From Tepidicaulis sp002389665 (GTDB lineage: Bacteria; Pseudomonadota; Alphaproteobacteria; Parvibaculales; Parvibaculaceae), in NCBI RefSeq assembly GCF_965222285.1, contig NZ_OZ244942.1, forward strand, positions 1 to 64,000: DNA of 64,000 bases, in the 5' to 3' direction. Positions 44,787 through 54,083 of this stretch are shown here, piece after piece (position 1 is the stretch's first letter; every line of letters begins with the position of its first letter). The notes under the pieces were generated by a model that had not been told where the DNA came from, made no database searches, and was given only the letters and a program-made list of their open reading frames with translations. The position numbers and the translations under genes were made by a program.

Positions 44787-46856
44787 TTAAGCGGCGCGGA
44801 TCTGTTTGAGGAAGCGGCGTACTTCCTCTTCCAGCGTTTTCGACTGGGTGTCGAGCGAGTTCGTCGCGCTTGCCATTTCCCGCACGGCCTGGCTCGTCTT
44901 GGACGCGCCGTTCTGCACATTGGAAATGGAGTGGGAGACCTCGTTCGTACCCTGCGCGGCCTGGGCCGTGTTGCGGGAAATTTCCTGCGTCGCTGCCGAC
45001 TGCTCTTCGACAGCCGAGGAGACCGACGTCATCGCCTCGCGGATTTTCGCAATCGTGTTGCGGATATCCTCGATGGCTTCCACCGCGCTTGCCGTCACGC
45101 CCTGCATATCGGCGATCTGGCCGGAGATTTCCTCCGTCGCCTTCGCGGTCTGATCGGCCAGCTCTTTGACTTCCGTGGCCACCACGGCAAAGCCTTTGCC
45201 CGCCTCGCCCGCGCGCGCCGCCTCGATCGTGGCGTTGAGCGCGAGAAGGTTGGTCTGGCTGGCAATGTCGTTGATGAGCTTGACCACGTCGCCGACCCGC
45301 TGGGCGGCATCGGACAGGCTCGCCATGACCTGATGGTTGGCTTCGGCCTTGTTCACGGCATCGGCGGCAATGGCGCTCGATTGCGACATTTGCTGCGCGA
45401 TCTCGCTGATCGAAGCGGACATTTCCTCGGTTGCCGAGGCCACGGTCTGCACATTGGCGTTGGCTTCTTCCGAGGCGGAGGCAACGGCAGCGCATTCCTG
45501 GCCGGTTTCCTCGGCGGTGCGGGAAAGATCGTCCGCCACACCGCGCAGCTGCGTCGAGCCCGACACCACGGTTTGCAGAATCTGCCCGACGCTTTCCTCG
45601 AAGGATTGGGCAAGCGCCGTCATGGCGCGGCGCTTGTCTTCGGCGGCGCGCGCTTCGGCCTCTTCCTGCTCTTTCTTCACGCGTTCCATCTCGATCGCGT
45701 TTTCCTTGAAGACCTGCACGGCAGCCGCCATGGCGCCCAGTTCGTCCTGGCGGTCACGGGCCGGCACCTCGATGCCGTGATGACCTTCGGCCAGTTCCTT
45801 CATGGCGCCCGTCATGCCCTGGATCGGGGTGGAGATCGTGCGGGCAAGATACCAGGCAACGGCGCCTGCAAGCGCAATCACCAGCACCGCGACGACGGCG
45901 CTCGTCACAAGCAGGCGGTTGGTTGCGGCGAAGACGCGCGCTTCCGGCACGGTCACGACTACGGCCCAGTCTTTGTCGATGCCGTAAAGATCGATGGGCG
46001 CAACGGCGCGCACGACATTCTCACCGGCAGAGTTTTGAAGGTCGGGGAAAACCGCCCCTTCCTGGCGGGCCACGGTTTCGATCACTTCCGGCGACATGCC
46101 GAATTCCACGGCGGGCTGACCGGCGCGGTCTTCATGGCGTTCAGCGACATAAAGACCGCCATTGGAAAGAACGGAAATATAACCCTCGCCGAGCGGGCGC
46201 GTGTCGCGGATAAGATCGGCCACGTCTTTCAGCAGAATATCGACGCCGCCCACCCCGATCACTTCATCGTTCACTTTCACCGGGAAAGCGAGCGTGGTGA
46301 TGAGCTGGGTCTTGCCGTCGACTTCATAAGGATAAGGCTCGAGCGCCTGGGGTTTGCCGCTGTCGTGAGCCAGAAGATAATAGTCGCCCGCGCCCGGCGT
46401 GTCGTAGTCGATCAGCGGGTCGACGACGATCTTGCCGCCGGCGCCGAAGGCAACGTAAGGCACGAAGCGGCCCGTCGCATCATGGCCGAGCGTGTTCGCA
46501 TAGCCGCCATCCATGCCGTCAAAGGCATTCAGATCGAAACCGATCCAGGTGCCGAGCAATTGCGGGTTATCGGCAAGAAAGCGCACCAGCATGGATTCAA
46601 AGGCGGTACGGTCTGTATCGCCTGTCGCGACCGCATTCGCGCCGGCAGAAGCGATCACGCGGCCGATCACCCCTTGCTGGTTGATCAGATCGGCGATGCG
46701 GGCGGCCTCTTTTTCGGCCTCTTCGCGGATTTCAGTCATCGCCGCTTCGCGCGTCATGCCCGAAGCGATATAGGTCAGCGTCGCGCCGGTCGCCAGAACT
46801 GCGCCCGTGGCAATCGCGATCATCACAAGGATCAATCGCACAGAGATTGATTTCAT
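44787..46856 (-). CDS. Methyl-accepting chemotaxis protein with Cache sensor domain
   Basis: The ~689-residue chemoreceptor has TM1 near the start (LILVMIAIATGAVLATGATL) and a large periplasmic dCache-type domain (GTWIGFDLNAFDGMDGGYA, LAFPVKVNDEVIGVGGVDI, GYISVLSNGGLYVAERHEDR). TM2 is VTSAVVAVLVIALAGAVAWY. A HAMP domain with ARTISTPIQGMTGAMKELAEG and a cytoplasmic signalling hairpin follow, with the tip LINDIASQTNLLALNATIEA. It ends in a positively charged tail with no CheR/CheB pentapeptide. The ligand is unknown; Cache domains often bind amino or organic acids. No che genes are nearby, so it signals to a cluster elsewhere. Start 46856 was chosen at MKSISVRL. Confidence 0.95.
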   Translation of the reverse strand: MKSISVRLILVMIAIATGAVLATGATLTYIASGMTREAAMTEIREEAEKEAARIADLINQQGVIGRVIASAGANAVATGDTDRTAFESMLVRFLADNPQLLGTWIGFDLNAFDGMDGGYANTLGHDATGRFVPYVAFGAGGKIVVDPLIDYDTPGAGDYYLLAHDSGKPQALEPYPYEVDGKTQLITTLAFPVKVNDEVIGVGGVDILLKDVADLIRDTRPLGEGYISVLSNGGLYVAERHEDRAGQPAVEFGMSPEVIETVARQEGAVFPDLQNSAGENVVRAVAPIDLYGIDKDWAVVVTVPEARVFAATNRLLVTSAVVAVLVIALAGAVAWYLARTISTPIQGMTGAMKELAEGHHGIEVPARDRQDELGAMAAAVQVFKENAIEMERVKKEQEEAEARAAEDKRRAMTALAQSFEESVGQILQTVVSGSTQLRGVADDLSRTAEETGQECAAVASASEEANANVQTVASATEEMSASISEIAQQMSQSSAIAADAVNKAEANHQVMASLSDAAQRVGDVVKLINDIASQTNLLALNATIEAARAGEAGKGFAVVATEVKELADQTAKATEEISGQIADMQGVTASAVEAIEDIRNTIAKIREAMTSVSSAVEEQSAATQEISRNTAQAAQGTNEVSHSISNVQNGASKTSQAVREMASATNSLDTQSKTLEEEVRRFLKQIRAA

Positions 46857-47141
46857 ATGGAGCCCCATTGTTCTCAATTGTCCGATGCTGCGCCGGGGCG
46901 CGCACCTTCCTGTTGAGCCAATAACTCCATGCAACCCTCTAATACGGCCTTAATATCGGGGTCTTCCGCACGATTTTTCACGGTCCCGTTAGCACAAAGA
47001 GCGCTTGAATGCGTCCTTTCCCGTAGCGGGATGCCGCCTGGCAAGGATTTGCCTCAGTTCTGCCCAGCTTTTGGGGAAGAATAAGCCTCTCGTTTAGGAC
47101 TCGTTAACCCTCTCTTTCTAGCGTCACCGAAACAGCCCTTC

Positions 47142-49784
47142 ATGATGGATTCCGACGATATGAGCTCCGGGGATAACAGGCGCGGCGGCGAGGATAAAAA
47201 ATCCTCCCGAACCAAACCGCCCCGCGGCTCCGGCGCGCCCGAGGGCGTTTGGCGCGAGCGCCGGGTACAAGGGCTCGGCACGGTGCGCCTTGGGCCTGAA
47301 GGCGAGGGCAAGACACGCCTGAAAAGAGAGGCGCCAGGCGACGAGCCGGAGAGCGGGCGGAAAGAGGAGGGGCCGGAGCGCCGCCCGAAATCGACTTTCG
47401 ACCTGCGCGATGTCTATCCCGTGCCTCCCTTCGCAGGGCAGGTCTCTCCTGCAAAAAAAGCTGCGAAGAAAAAACGCGCAACCACGGATGACGATGTGAC
47501 GGCAAAATCCAAACCCGCAAAGCGCGCCGCAAAGAAAACGCCCGCCAAAAAAACCGCAGCAAAAAAACCGGCTGCCAAGAAGGCTGCCCGCAAAAAATCC
47601 CGCGCGGCGGATGCACAGCCCTCCATGAGCTATTTCGATTGGGCCATCCGCGGCCCGCGTTCTTCTTATTCGGCGCTGAAAGCGGTGGCAGGCATATTCG
47701 CGCCGCCGCGCCGCAAAAGACGCGCTTCGGGCGGAGGCGGCTCGGGCGGCAATGGCAATGGAAGCGGCCGGAGCGGCAGCGGCGGGCGTCCCTCCCGCAA
47801 ACCCATGCCGGTGAAAGCGGGCAAGCTTGGCTATTGGACGGCGGTCTGCGCGGCCTGGGGCGGCATCTTTCTCGGCATGATCATTTTTTATTATGCCGTC
47901 ACGCTGCCGGGCACGGATGAGCTTTGGGATGTCGATAACAGTCCCGGCGTCACGCTGGTTTCCGAAGACGGCGCGGTGCTTGCGAACCGGGGCGGCTTTG
48001 CGGGCGCTGCGGTGCCGCTTGCCGATCTGCCGCCGCATCTCGTGCATGCGGTGCTTGCCATCGAGGATGAGCGCTTCTATTCGCATCTGGGCATCGACCC
48101 GCGCGGTATTTTGCGCGCGGCCTGGGTGAATTTCAAAACGGGCTCCTTCACGCAAGGCGGCTCCACGATCACTCAGCAGCTTGCCAAGAATGTCTTTCTG
48201 GAGCCCGACCGCACGCTTGGGCGCAAAGTGCAGGAAGTGCTGCTCGCGCTCTGGCTCGAAGCGCGCTTCACCAAGGATGAAATCCTCACGCTCTATCTCA
48301 ACCGGGTCTATTTCGGCGGCGGCGCTTATGGTGTGGAAGCGGCGGCGCGGCGTTATTTCAACAAATCCGCGCGCGATGTAACCCTTGCCGAAGGGGCGAT
48401 GCTGGCCGGCCTCTTGAAAGCGCCCTCGCGCTATGCCCCGACCCGCGATCTCTCGCTTGCCCAGGAACGCGCGGCAACCGTGCTTGCCAATATGGTGCGC
48501 GAAAAATTCATCAGCCAGGAAGAAGGCCAACATGCCTTCGATCATCCGGCAACACTGAACGGCTACAAAGGTTCGGGCTCGGTCAATTACGCGGTGGACT
48601 GGGTTCTGGGTGTGTTGCCGAGCTTCGCCGGCCGGCCCACCTCCGACACGCGCGTTATCACCACGATCGATCCTTATTTGCAGCGTAAGGCGGAAGCGGT
48701 GCTGGAAGAAGCCTTGGCCCGTGATGGGGAAAAGCTCGGCGTGCGCCAGGCGGCCATTGTCGCCATGACGCCGGACGGGGCGGTGAAAGCCATGGTGGGC
48801 GGGCGCTCTTACCGGGAAAGCCAGTTCAACAGAGCCGTGCAGGCCAAGCGCCAGCCGGGCTCGGCTTTCAAACCCATCGTCTATCTTGCCGCCATCGAAG
48901 GCGGGCTTTCCCCGCAAAGCGTGCGCGTCGATGCGCCGATCAGCGTCGATGGCTGGTCGCCGGAAAATTACGGGCGCAAATTCGAAGGCATGATGCCGGT
49001 GCACCGCGCGCTCGCCCGCTCGGTCAACACGGTCGCGGTGCAGATTTCAGAAGAAGTGGGCCGGGATCAGGTGATCCGCACGGCGCGCCGTCTCGGACTT
49101 TCATCGCCCATGCAGCCGCATCCTTCTCTCGCGCTTGGCACGTTCGAGACGAACCTTTTGGAGCTGACCGCCGCCTATGCCTCCTTTGCCAATGGGGGCT
49201 ACGGCGTCATTCCCCACGGCATTGAGCGGGTGGAAACGGGCACGGGCGTCCTGCTTTACGAGCGGCGCGGCGACGGGCCGGGCCGGGTGATTTCCCGCCG
49301 CGCGCTCGGCGCCATGAATTTCATGCTGAAGGAAGTGATGGAAAGCGGCACGGGCCGCAAAGCCGCCCTCGATGGACGGCCCGCTGGCGGCAAAACCGGC
49401 ACGAGCCAGGACAGCCGGGACGCCTGGTTCATCGGGTATACCGCCGACATCGTGGTCGGCGTCTGGGTGGGCAATGACGATTCAACGCCCATGAACCGCG
49501 TGACCGGCGGCACGCTGCCCGCCGTCATGTGGCACGACTTCATGGTGCGCACGCAAAAGGGCGTGCCCGTCTCCGCCTTGCCCGGTTCCTTCGACGGCTC
49601 GGATGTGGGCACCGCCTCCATTGCAAGCGGCAATGACGGGAACCGGGACGAGAACTGGCCTTTCTCCGTTTCGCGGGACGAGCAGCCTGACGAGGCTCGC
49701 TCTTTCCTCGATAGGATTTTCGGCGCGGCGGCGCAGGACGAAGAAACGGCGCCGGATCTCAGGCCCGGCCGTAAGTGGCGCTAG
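47142..49784 (+). CDS. Class A penicillin-binding protein (PBP1A type) with long basic cytoplasmic tail
   Basis: This 880-residue bifunctional peptidoglycan synthase has its TM segment only at about 231-253 (YWTAVCAAWGGIFLGMIIFY). The transglycosylase motifs are AIEDERFYSHLGIDPRG and GGSTITQQLAKN. In the transpeptidase domain, the catalytic Ser is in RQPGSAFKPIVYL, with SVN in ARSVNTVAVQ and the GGKTGTSQD motif. The unusual part is the ~230-residue cytoplasmic N-terminus. Residues 104-153 are dominated by Lys/Ala (PAKKTAAKKPAAKKAARKK), like histone H1 or HU tails, and 197-216 are Gly/Ser/Asn-rich. Such a tail could bind nucleic acid or acidic partners. No ribosome-binding site is obvious; ATG 47142 or 47145 is possible. 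Confidence 0.95.
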   Translation: MMDSDDMSSGDNRRGGEDKKSSRTKPPRGSGAPEGVWRERRVQGLGTVRLGPEGEGKTRLKREAPGDEPESGRKEEGPERRPKSTFDLRDVYPVPPFAGQVSPAKKAAKKKRATTDDDVTAKSKPAKRAAKKTPAKKTAAKKPAAKKAARKKSRAADAQPSMSYFDWAIRGPRSSYSALKAVAGIFAPPRRKRRASGGGGSGGNGNGSGRSGSGGRPSRKPMPVKAGKLGYWTAVCAAWGGIFLGMIIFYYAVTLPGTDELWDVDNSPGVTLVSEDGAVLANRGGFAGAAVPLADLPPHLVHAVLAIEDERFYSHLGIDPRGILRAAWVNFKTGSFTQGGSTITQQLAKNVFLEPDRTLGRKVQEVLLALWLEARFTKDEILTLYLNRVYFGGGAYGVEAAARRYFNKSARDVTLAEGAMLAGLLKAPSRYAPTRDLSLAQERAATVLANMVREKFISQEEGQHAFDHPATLNGYKGSGSVNYAVDWVLGVLPSFAGRPTSDTRVITTIDPYLQRKAEAVLEEALARDGEKLGVRQAAIVAMTPDGAVKAMVGGRSYRESQFNRAVQAKRQPGSAFKPIVYLAAIEGGLSPQSVRVDAPISVDGWSPENYGRKFEGMMPVHRALARSVNTVAVQISEEVGRDQVIRTARRLGLSSPMQPHPSLALGTFETNLLELTAAYASFANGGYGVIPHGIERVETGTGVLLYERRGDGPGRVISRRALGAMNFMLKEVMESGTGRKAALDGRPAGGKTGTSQDSRDAWFIGYTADIVVGVWVGNDDSTPMNRVTGGTLPAVMWHDFMVRTQKGVPVSALPGSFDGSDVGTASIASGNDGNRDENWPFSVSRDEQPDEARSFLDRIFGAAAQDEETAPDLRPGRKWR

Positions 49785-49787
49785 GCT

Positions 49788-50567
49788 TTAAACCTCCGCC
49801 AGATCGGCGCTTTCGAAAAAACCTGTTTCCGATCCATAGCGGTGAAGCCCCGGTCCTTCGCTTTCCAGCCATTTCATGGCGGCGCGGTAGTCCGGCATAA
49901 GCTCGGCGACCAGCCGCCAGAAACCGAAGCCGTGGTTCATGTGCACAAGATGGGCAGCTTCATGCGCGGCTACATAATCGAGCACATGGGGCGGGGCGAA
50001 TATCAGCCGCCAGGAAAAGGAAAGCGCCCGGCTTGAGGAGCACGAGCCCCAGCGGCTTGTCTGATCGCGCAAGGTGATGCGTTTCGGGCGCACACCCACA
50101 TGCGCGGAATGATGCAGCACACACTCATTGAGCGCGGCGCGGGCCTGGGCTTTCAGCCAATCGGTCAGGCGGCGGGCGAGAAAATTTTCATCGCCGCGCA
50201 CGATAAGTTTCGGCAATGCTGTTTCGCTCCCTTGTTCCACGCGCACCGTGCCGCGCGCGCCGGCCTCATGCACGATTTCATGCATGACGCCGCGGAAAGG
50301 AATAAGCGCGCCCGGCGCAAAAGGCACCGCATCGGGCACGATCTGCAATTGCTCGGCAATCCAGTCTTTATGCTCGCGGGCGAAGGACAGCGCGGCGGGC
50401 ATGCCGCGGCGCGAGGGAGAGGTAACGCAGATACGGCCCGCCGTCAGATCGACGCGCAGCACGAAACGGCGCGCGCGCGGATTGTGACGAACGGTAACGG
50501 GCAGGCGGCGGCCATCGACTTCAATGACATTGGTCAACAGCGCGCTGGATCGTGGGGGCTTGGACAT
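49788..50567 (-). CDS. YgjP/DUF45-type zinc metallopeptidase
   Basis: The 259-residue protein of the M48-like YgjP family has the zinc motif VAAHEAAHLVHMNHGFGFW, including the additional NHG-x2-FW ligand region. QTSRWGSCSSSRALSFSWRL is the family's conserved strand. The N-terminal half (VTVRHNPRARRFVLRVD) is typical of the same family. Substrates are unknown. It converges on the PBP1A gene with a 3-bp gap. Confidence 0.9.
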   Translation of the reverse strand: MSKPPRSSALLTNVIEVDGRRLPVTVRHNPRARRFVLRVDLTAGRICVTSPSRRGMPAALSFAREHKDWIAEQLQIVPDAVPFAPGALIPFRGVMHEIVHEAGARGTVRVEQGSETALPKLIVRGDENFLARRLTDWLKAQARAALNECVLHHSAHVGVRPKRITLRDQTSRWGSCSSSRALSFSWRLIFAPPHVLDYVAAHEAAHLVHMNHGFGFWRLVAELMPDYRAAMKWLESEGPGLHRYGSETGFFESADLAEV

Positions 50568-50622
50568 GCAGACGAATCACACTCAACATTGTTTCAGCTC
50601 AAAAAGCGTCTAAGCTCGTCTC

Positions 50623-51072
50623 ATGTCAAGTATACCCCGTTTTCATCTCGCGTTCCCCGTTCATGATCTGGAAGAGGCGCGGCATTTTTACCGGACGCTT
50701 TTGGGCTGCCGCGAAGGGCGCTCGGACAGCGCCTGGGTGGATTTCGATTTTTATGGTCATCAGATCGTGGCGCATCTTGTTTCGCCTTCTTCTGCAAGCG
50801 CAGTGCAAGGGAAACACAAAGATGCGGGCGCCAATCATGTGGACGGCGAAGATGTGCCGGTGCCGCATTTCGGGCTGATCCTGAAATGGGACGATTGGAC
50901 GGCGCTGGCGGAAAAAGCAAAAGCAGCGGGGATCGCTTTCGTGATCGAACCGCAAATCCGCTTTCAGGGCAAAGCGGGCGAGCAGGCGACGATGTTCTTT
51001 CGCGATCCGAGCGGCAATGCGCTGGAGTTCAAGGCATTTCGCGATGAACGTCAGATTTTCGCAGTGGATTGA
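50623..51072 (+). CDS. VOC superfamily (glyoxalase/bleomycin resistance-like) protein
   Basis: This 149-residue protein has two beta-alpha-beta-beta-beta modules: FHLAFPVHDLEEARHFYRTL, GHQIVAHLV, PHFGLILKWDDWTALAEK and MFFRDPSGNALEFKAF. His in FHLAFP, His in PHFG and Glu in ALEF would be metal ligands. It is likely a dioxygenase-like or isomerase enzyme; the substrate is unknown. It is divergent from the YgjP gene and converges on phaZ with an 18-bp gap. Confidence 0.9.
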   Translation: MSSIPRFHLAFPVHDLEEARHFYRTLLGCREGRSDSAWVDFDFYGHQIVAHLVSPSSASAVQGKHKDAGANHVDGEDVPVPHFGLILKWDDWTALAEKAKAAGIAFVIEPQIRFQGKAGEQATMFFRDPSGNALEFKAFRDERQIFAVD

Positions 51073-51090
51073 AAAAAGAAATCGGGGGCT

Positions 51091-52377
51091 TTAAGCGGCG
51101 CCATCATGCTTTTGGATGAAAGCGCTGACACGCGGGGCAATGTCTTCTTCCCAGCGCGTGCCGTTGAAGACGCCGTAATGGCCGACGCCTTTCTGCTCAT
51201 AATGCGCGCGGTTTTCATCCGGAATGTTCTTGCACATGACATGAGCGGCGAAGGTCTGGCCGACACCTGAAATGTCGTCCTTCTCGCCTTCCACGGTCAT
51301 CAGCGCGGTCTTGGTGATCGCACCGAGATCAACTTTCCGGCCTCTATGCGTGAAGAGCCCGCGCGGCAAATGATGCTCGACGAAAACGCGCTTGATGGTC
51401 TGCAGATAATAATCGGCTGGCAGGTCCATCACCGCGAGATATTCATCGTAAAAGGCGCGGTGCTTGGCCGCCGAAGAACCGTCCCCTTCCACAAGATGGC
51501 TGAAATAATCCCAATGGGCGCTGACATGGCGGTCGAGATTCATCGCCATGAATCCCGAAAGCTGCAGGAAGCCCGGATAGACGGGGCGGCCGTGGCCGGG
51601 ATGCGGCCAGGGCACGTTCATGATCACATTGGCCGGGAACCAGTCATAGCCTTGCGTGGTGGCGAAACGGTTCACCTCGGTCGGATTGATGCGGGTGTCG
51701 ATCGGCCCGCCCATCATGGTCAGCGAGCGCGGGGTTGCCGCATCGCCGTCTTCGTTCATCAGCGCCGTGGCGACAAGCGCCGGGACGGAGGGCTGGCAGA
51801 CGGCGAGCATGTGGAGGTCCGGGCCGAGAACCGCGCACATCTCGCGCAGGTAATCGACATAATCTTCAAGATCGAATGTGCCCTCGCTCATCGGCACCAT
51901 GCGCGCATCGGCCCAATCGGTGATGTAAACATCATGGCGGGGGAGCAGCGCTTCGACCGTGCCGCGCAGCAAGGTGGCGTAATGGCCGGAAAGCGGGGCG
52001 ACGATCAGGAGCCGGGTTTTGGCCTCGGCCGGCACGAGCGCCTCGTCGCGTTTGAAATGCAAGAGCCGCCCGAAGGGTTTTTGCCAGATCACTTCCTCGC
52101 GCACCGGCACCGGCTTGCCGCCGATTTCGGTTTCGGTAAGCCCGAATTCCGGCTTGGCGTAGCGGCGGGTGGAGGTTTCGAAAAACTCGCAGGAAGCGGC
52201 GAGGGTGCGCCCGAGCTCGGTGCCGTAAAGCGGATGGCTTTCATGCCCCAGCGCTGCCGCACTCCACTGCGCCGCGGCCCGCAGGGGCGCCACGGCGGCA
52301 TGGTTGAGTTCGAACATCTGATAGAGCAAACGGTTCACGCCATATCCCGGGTTCGTGCGGGCCCAATTGCCAGCCAT
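51091..52377 (-). CDS. phaZ: Intracellular poly(3-hydroxybutyrate) depolymerase
   Basis: PhaZ mobilises intracellular PHB granules. The ~428-residue alpha/beta hydrolase uses a Cys nucleophile, in MLAVCQPSVPALVATAL, as in the Ralstonia PhaZ1 type. Other motifs are RRYAKPEFGLTETEIGGKPV, ILVAPLSGHYATLL-like LLIVAPLSGHYATLLRGTVE, VYITDWADARMVP and the closing GVGHYGVFNGTRWEED with the catalytic His. Start 52377 (MAGNWARTN) is chosen; the frame opens at a TTG further up, and the family often starts near LLYQMFELNHA. TGCA-rich inverted sites lie upstream. No phaC or phaR is in the window. Confidence 0.93.
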   Translation of the reverse strand: MAGNWARTNPGYGVNRLLYQMFELNHAAVAPLRAAAQWSAAALGHESHPLYGTELGRTLAASCEFFETSTRRYAKPEFGLTETEIGGKPVPVREEVIWQKPFGRLLHFKRDEALVPAEAKTRLLIVAPLSGHYATLLRGTVEALLPRHDVYITDWADARMVPMSEGTFDLEDYVDYLREMCAVLGPDLHMLAVCQPSVPALVATALMNEDGDAATPRSLTMMGGPIDTRINPTEVNRFATTQGYDWFPANVIMNVPWPHPGHGRPVYPGFLQLSGFMAMNLDRHVSAHWDYFSHLVEGDGSSAAKHRAFYDEYLAVMDLPADYYLQTIKRVFVEHHLPRGLFTHRGRKVDLGAITKTALMTVEGEKDDISGVGQTFAAHVMCKNIPDENRAHYEQKGVGHYGVFNGTRWEEDIAPRVSAFIQKHDGAA

Positions 52378-52404
52378 TGCGGGGGCGGCGAAAGCGCCCA
52401 AAAT

Positions 52405-52469
52405 TTGTGCAATGCAGCGCGAATTCTACCGATTTATGACGTCCGGACAAGATTTTTTGCACTGCACAA
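52405..52469. promoter_or_regulatory. Inverted TGCA-rich sites upstream of phaZ (candidate PhaR operator)
   Basis: TTGTGCAATGCAG (52405-52417) and TTGCACTGCACAA (52457-52469) are inverted versions of TGCAYTGCACAA, with 39 bp between them. The second is itself palindrome-like. PhaR-type granule regulators of alphaproteobacteria are known to bind TGC-rich inverted sites near phasin and PHB genes. Assignment to PhaR is inference. Confidence 0.5.
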
Positions 52470-52538
52470 TACAGAATGCGGTAATGGCAGGCATGAAAAT
52501 CGAGGAAAAAGAAGGGCTTAGCGGCTTTCTTGGGAGCC

Positions 52539-53171
52539 TTAACTGGCCTGGCCGCCTTCTTCCTCAATGAGCTTGTTCATCCGCTCGGCCATGGCGGAAG
52601 GCGCGGTGCCGGGCCCGAAATGGGTGAGGAAGCCGCCATCCGGCCCCATGAAATAGAGCACGGAAGAATGGTCCATCGTGTACTCGGCGGAAGAGCTCTC
52701 GTCTTCCACCTTGGCGTAATAGACCCGGTAGGCTTTGGCTGCAGCGGCGATTTCTTCCGGTGTGCCGGTCAGCCCCACCAGGCGGGAATGGAAATGGCCG
52801 ACATATTGGGCCAGCGCCTCGGGCGTATCGCGCTCCGGGTCGATGGTGATAAGGAGCGGCTGCACCTTCTCGGCGTTCTCCCCCATTTCCTCAAGCGCGG
52901 CGGACATGGTCTGCAATTCGGTGGGGCAGACATCCGGGCAATAGGTAAAGCCGAAATAGATGAGCTTGTACTGGCCCGCATAGTCCTTCTCGGTGACGCG
53001 GTTGCCTTTGTGATCCGTCAGCTCGAAAGGCCCGCCGATCAGCGCGCGGTTCTGCGCCTGGGAACTTGCGCCCTCTTCGGAAGGCGGCAAAAGCGTGCTC
53101 AAGGAAAGGCTGATCAAAACGGCAGCGACAACCGCAAGGGCGATGAGAAGGGTTTTCTGGCTGCCGGACAT
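52539..53171 (-). CDS. SCO1/SenC family copper-binding protein
   Basis: The 210-residue thioredoxin-fold protein has an N-terminal membrane anchor (LLIALAVVAAVLISLSLSTL). The copper site is Cys78-x3-Cys82 (YFGFTYCPDVCPTEL) and His168 (YTMDHSSVLYFM). SCO proteins assemble the CuA centre of cytochrome c oxidase and act as thiol redox sensors. In Rhodobacter the homologue senC lies between regB and regA; here a regB-regA pair lies 2 kb away on the other strand. It is in a minus-strand arrangement with phaZ, 70 bp past the operator pair. Confidence 0.94.
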   Translation of the reverse strand: MSGSQKTLLIALAVVAAVLISLSLSTLLPPSEEGASSQAQNRALIGGPFELTDHKGNRVTEKDYAGQYKLIYFGFTYCPDVCPTELQTMSAALEEMGENAEKVQPLLITIDPERDTPEALAQYVGHFHSRLVGLTGTPEEIAAAAKAYRVYYAKVEDESSSAEYTMDHSSVLYFMGPDGGFLTHFGPGTAPSAMAERMNKLIEEEGGQAS

Positions 53172-53390
53172 GCTCTTTCCTTTGCTCTCTGGGTCTGCTC
53201 TCTTGGCGCTACCGGCCTATAGATAAGCCGAGCCGGGCGGGTTTGGCCAGAGCGGGCGGCGCTGAAAGGGCCGCGTCATCTGCGCGCGGGGGCGGAGATT
53301 TTTTGCTATTCTGCGCCCGCAATTGCAGTATAGCCGCCGCTGCGGCCTTTCGAGCGGAAAGGCGCAGGCAGAAGGCTACAAGGATTTGTG

Positions 53391-54020
53391 ATGGTGAACG
53401 GAAAAAGCAGTGGGAGCAAAAAAGCCATGAGGGAGCATGGGGGCATCAAGCAGACCTTTTTCGCGGCGCTCGCCCTTTCTGCCTTTGTCTTTGCGGCGGG
53501 CGCGCCGGCCAGTGCCATTCAGCGGCCTTCCGTTGTCACCCCCGATACCCCTTATATCGAGGCGATCCGCAAAGGCGACCTCGATACGATCAAGGCAGAG
53601 CTGACACGCGGCACGCGCATCGACACGCGCGACAAGCTCGGCCGGCCCGCACTCATCGTCGCCATCATGTTCGGTGAGCGGGACATTGCCCATTATCTGC
53701 TCGACCAGGGCGCCCGGCCCGATTTGAAGGATAAATCCGGCAATAGTGCGCTCTGTTACATTGCCCAGAGCGGCAATGCGGTGCTGGGCGCAGCGCTTTT
53801 GAAAGCGGGCGCGGACCCGGACCGCACCTGCGAGGAGCGTGAAACGCCGATCATCATCGCGGCGCGGGCGGGGCATGAAGAACTCGTCGATCTTCTCATC
53901 GAATATAAGGCGGATCTGGAAGCCTCGGACCTGACAGGGCGCACGGCGCTCTCCCTTGCAAGGGACCGGCGCCATAGAGGCATCGTCAAAGCCCTTGAAA
54001 CGGCGGGGGCTTCTTATTGA
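53391..54020 (+). CDS. Exported ankyrin-repeat protein
   Basis: This ~209-residue protein has a basic start and hydrophobic segment (FFAALALSAFVFAAGAPASA) that reads as a signal peptide, so the repeats are periplasmic. About four ankyrin units follow: TPYIEAIRKGDLDTIKAEL, RPALIVAIMFGERDIAHYLL, NSALCYIAQSGNAVLGAALL and ETPIIIAARAGHEELVDLLI, plus a final GRTALSLARDRRHRGIVKAL. It is a probable protein-protein interaction module of unknown partner. ATG 53391 has AAGGA 6-8 nt upstream. The MBL hydrolase gene follows at 63 bp. Confidence 0.85.
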   Translation: MVNGKSSGSKKAMREHGGIKQTFFAALALSAFVFAAGAPASAIQRPSVVTPDTPYIEAIRKGDLDTIKAELTRGTRIDTRDKLGRPALIVAIMFGERDIAHYLLDQGARPDLKDKSGNSALCYIAQSGNAVLGAALLKAGADPDRTCEERETPIIIAARAGHEELVDLLIEYKADLEASDLTGRTALSLARDRRHRGIVKALETAGASY

Positions 54021-54083
54021 CGCCTTTTGGGCGGCCCTTGGCGCACTGGACAGCGGCCCTCCGGCTGCCTATCTGTCTAATTC

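Noticed and set aside
44766..46850. 694-codon open frame antisense to the chemoreceptor gene
   Set aside because: It lies opposite a clear MCP and has no family motifs.
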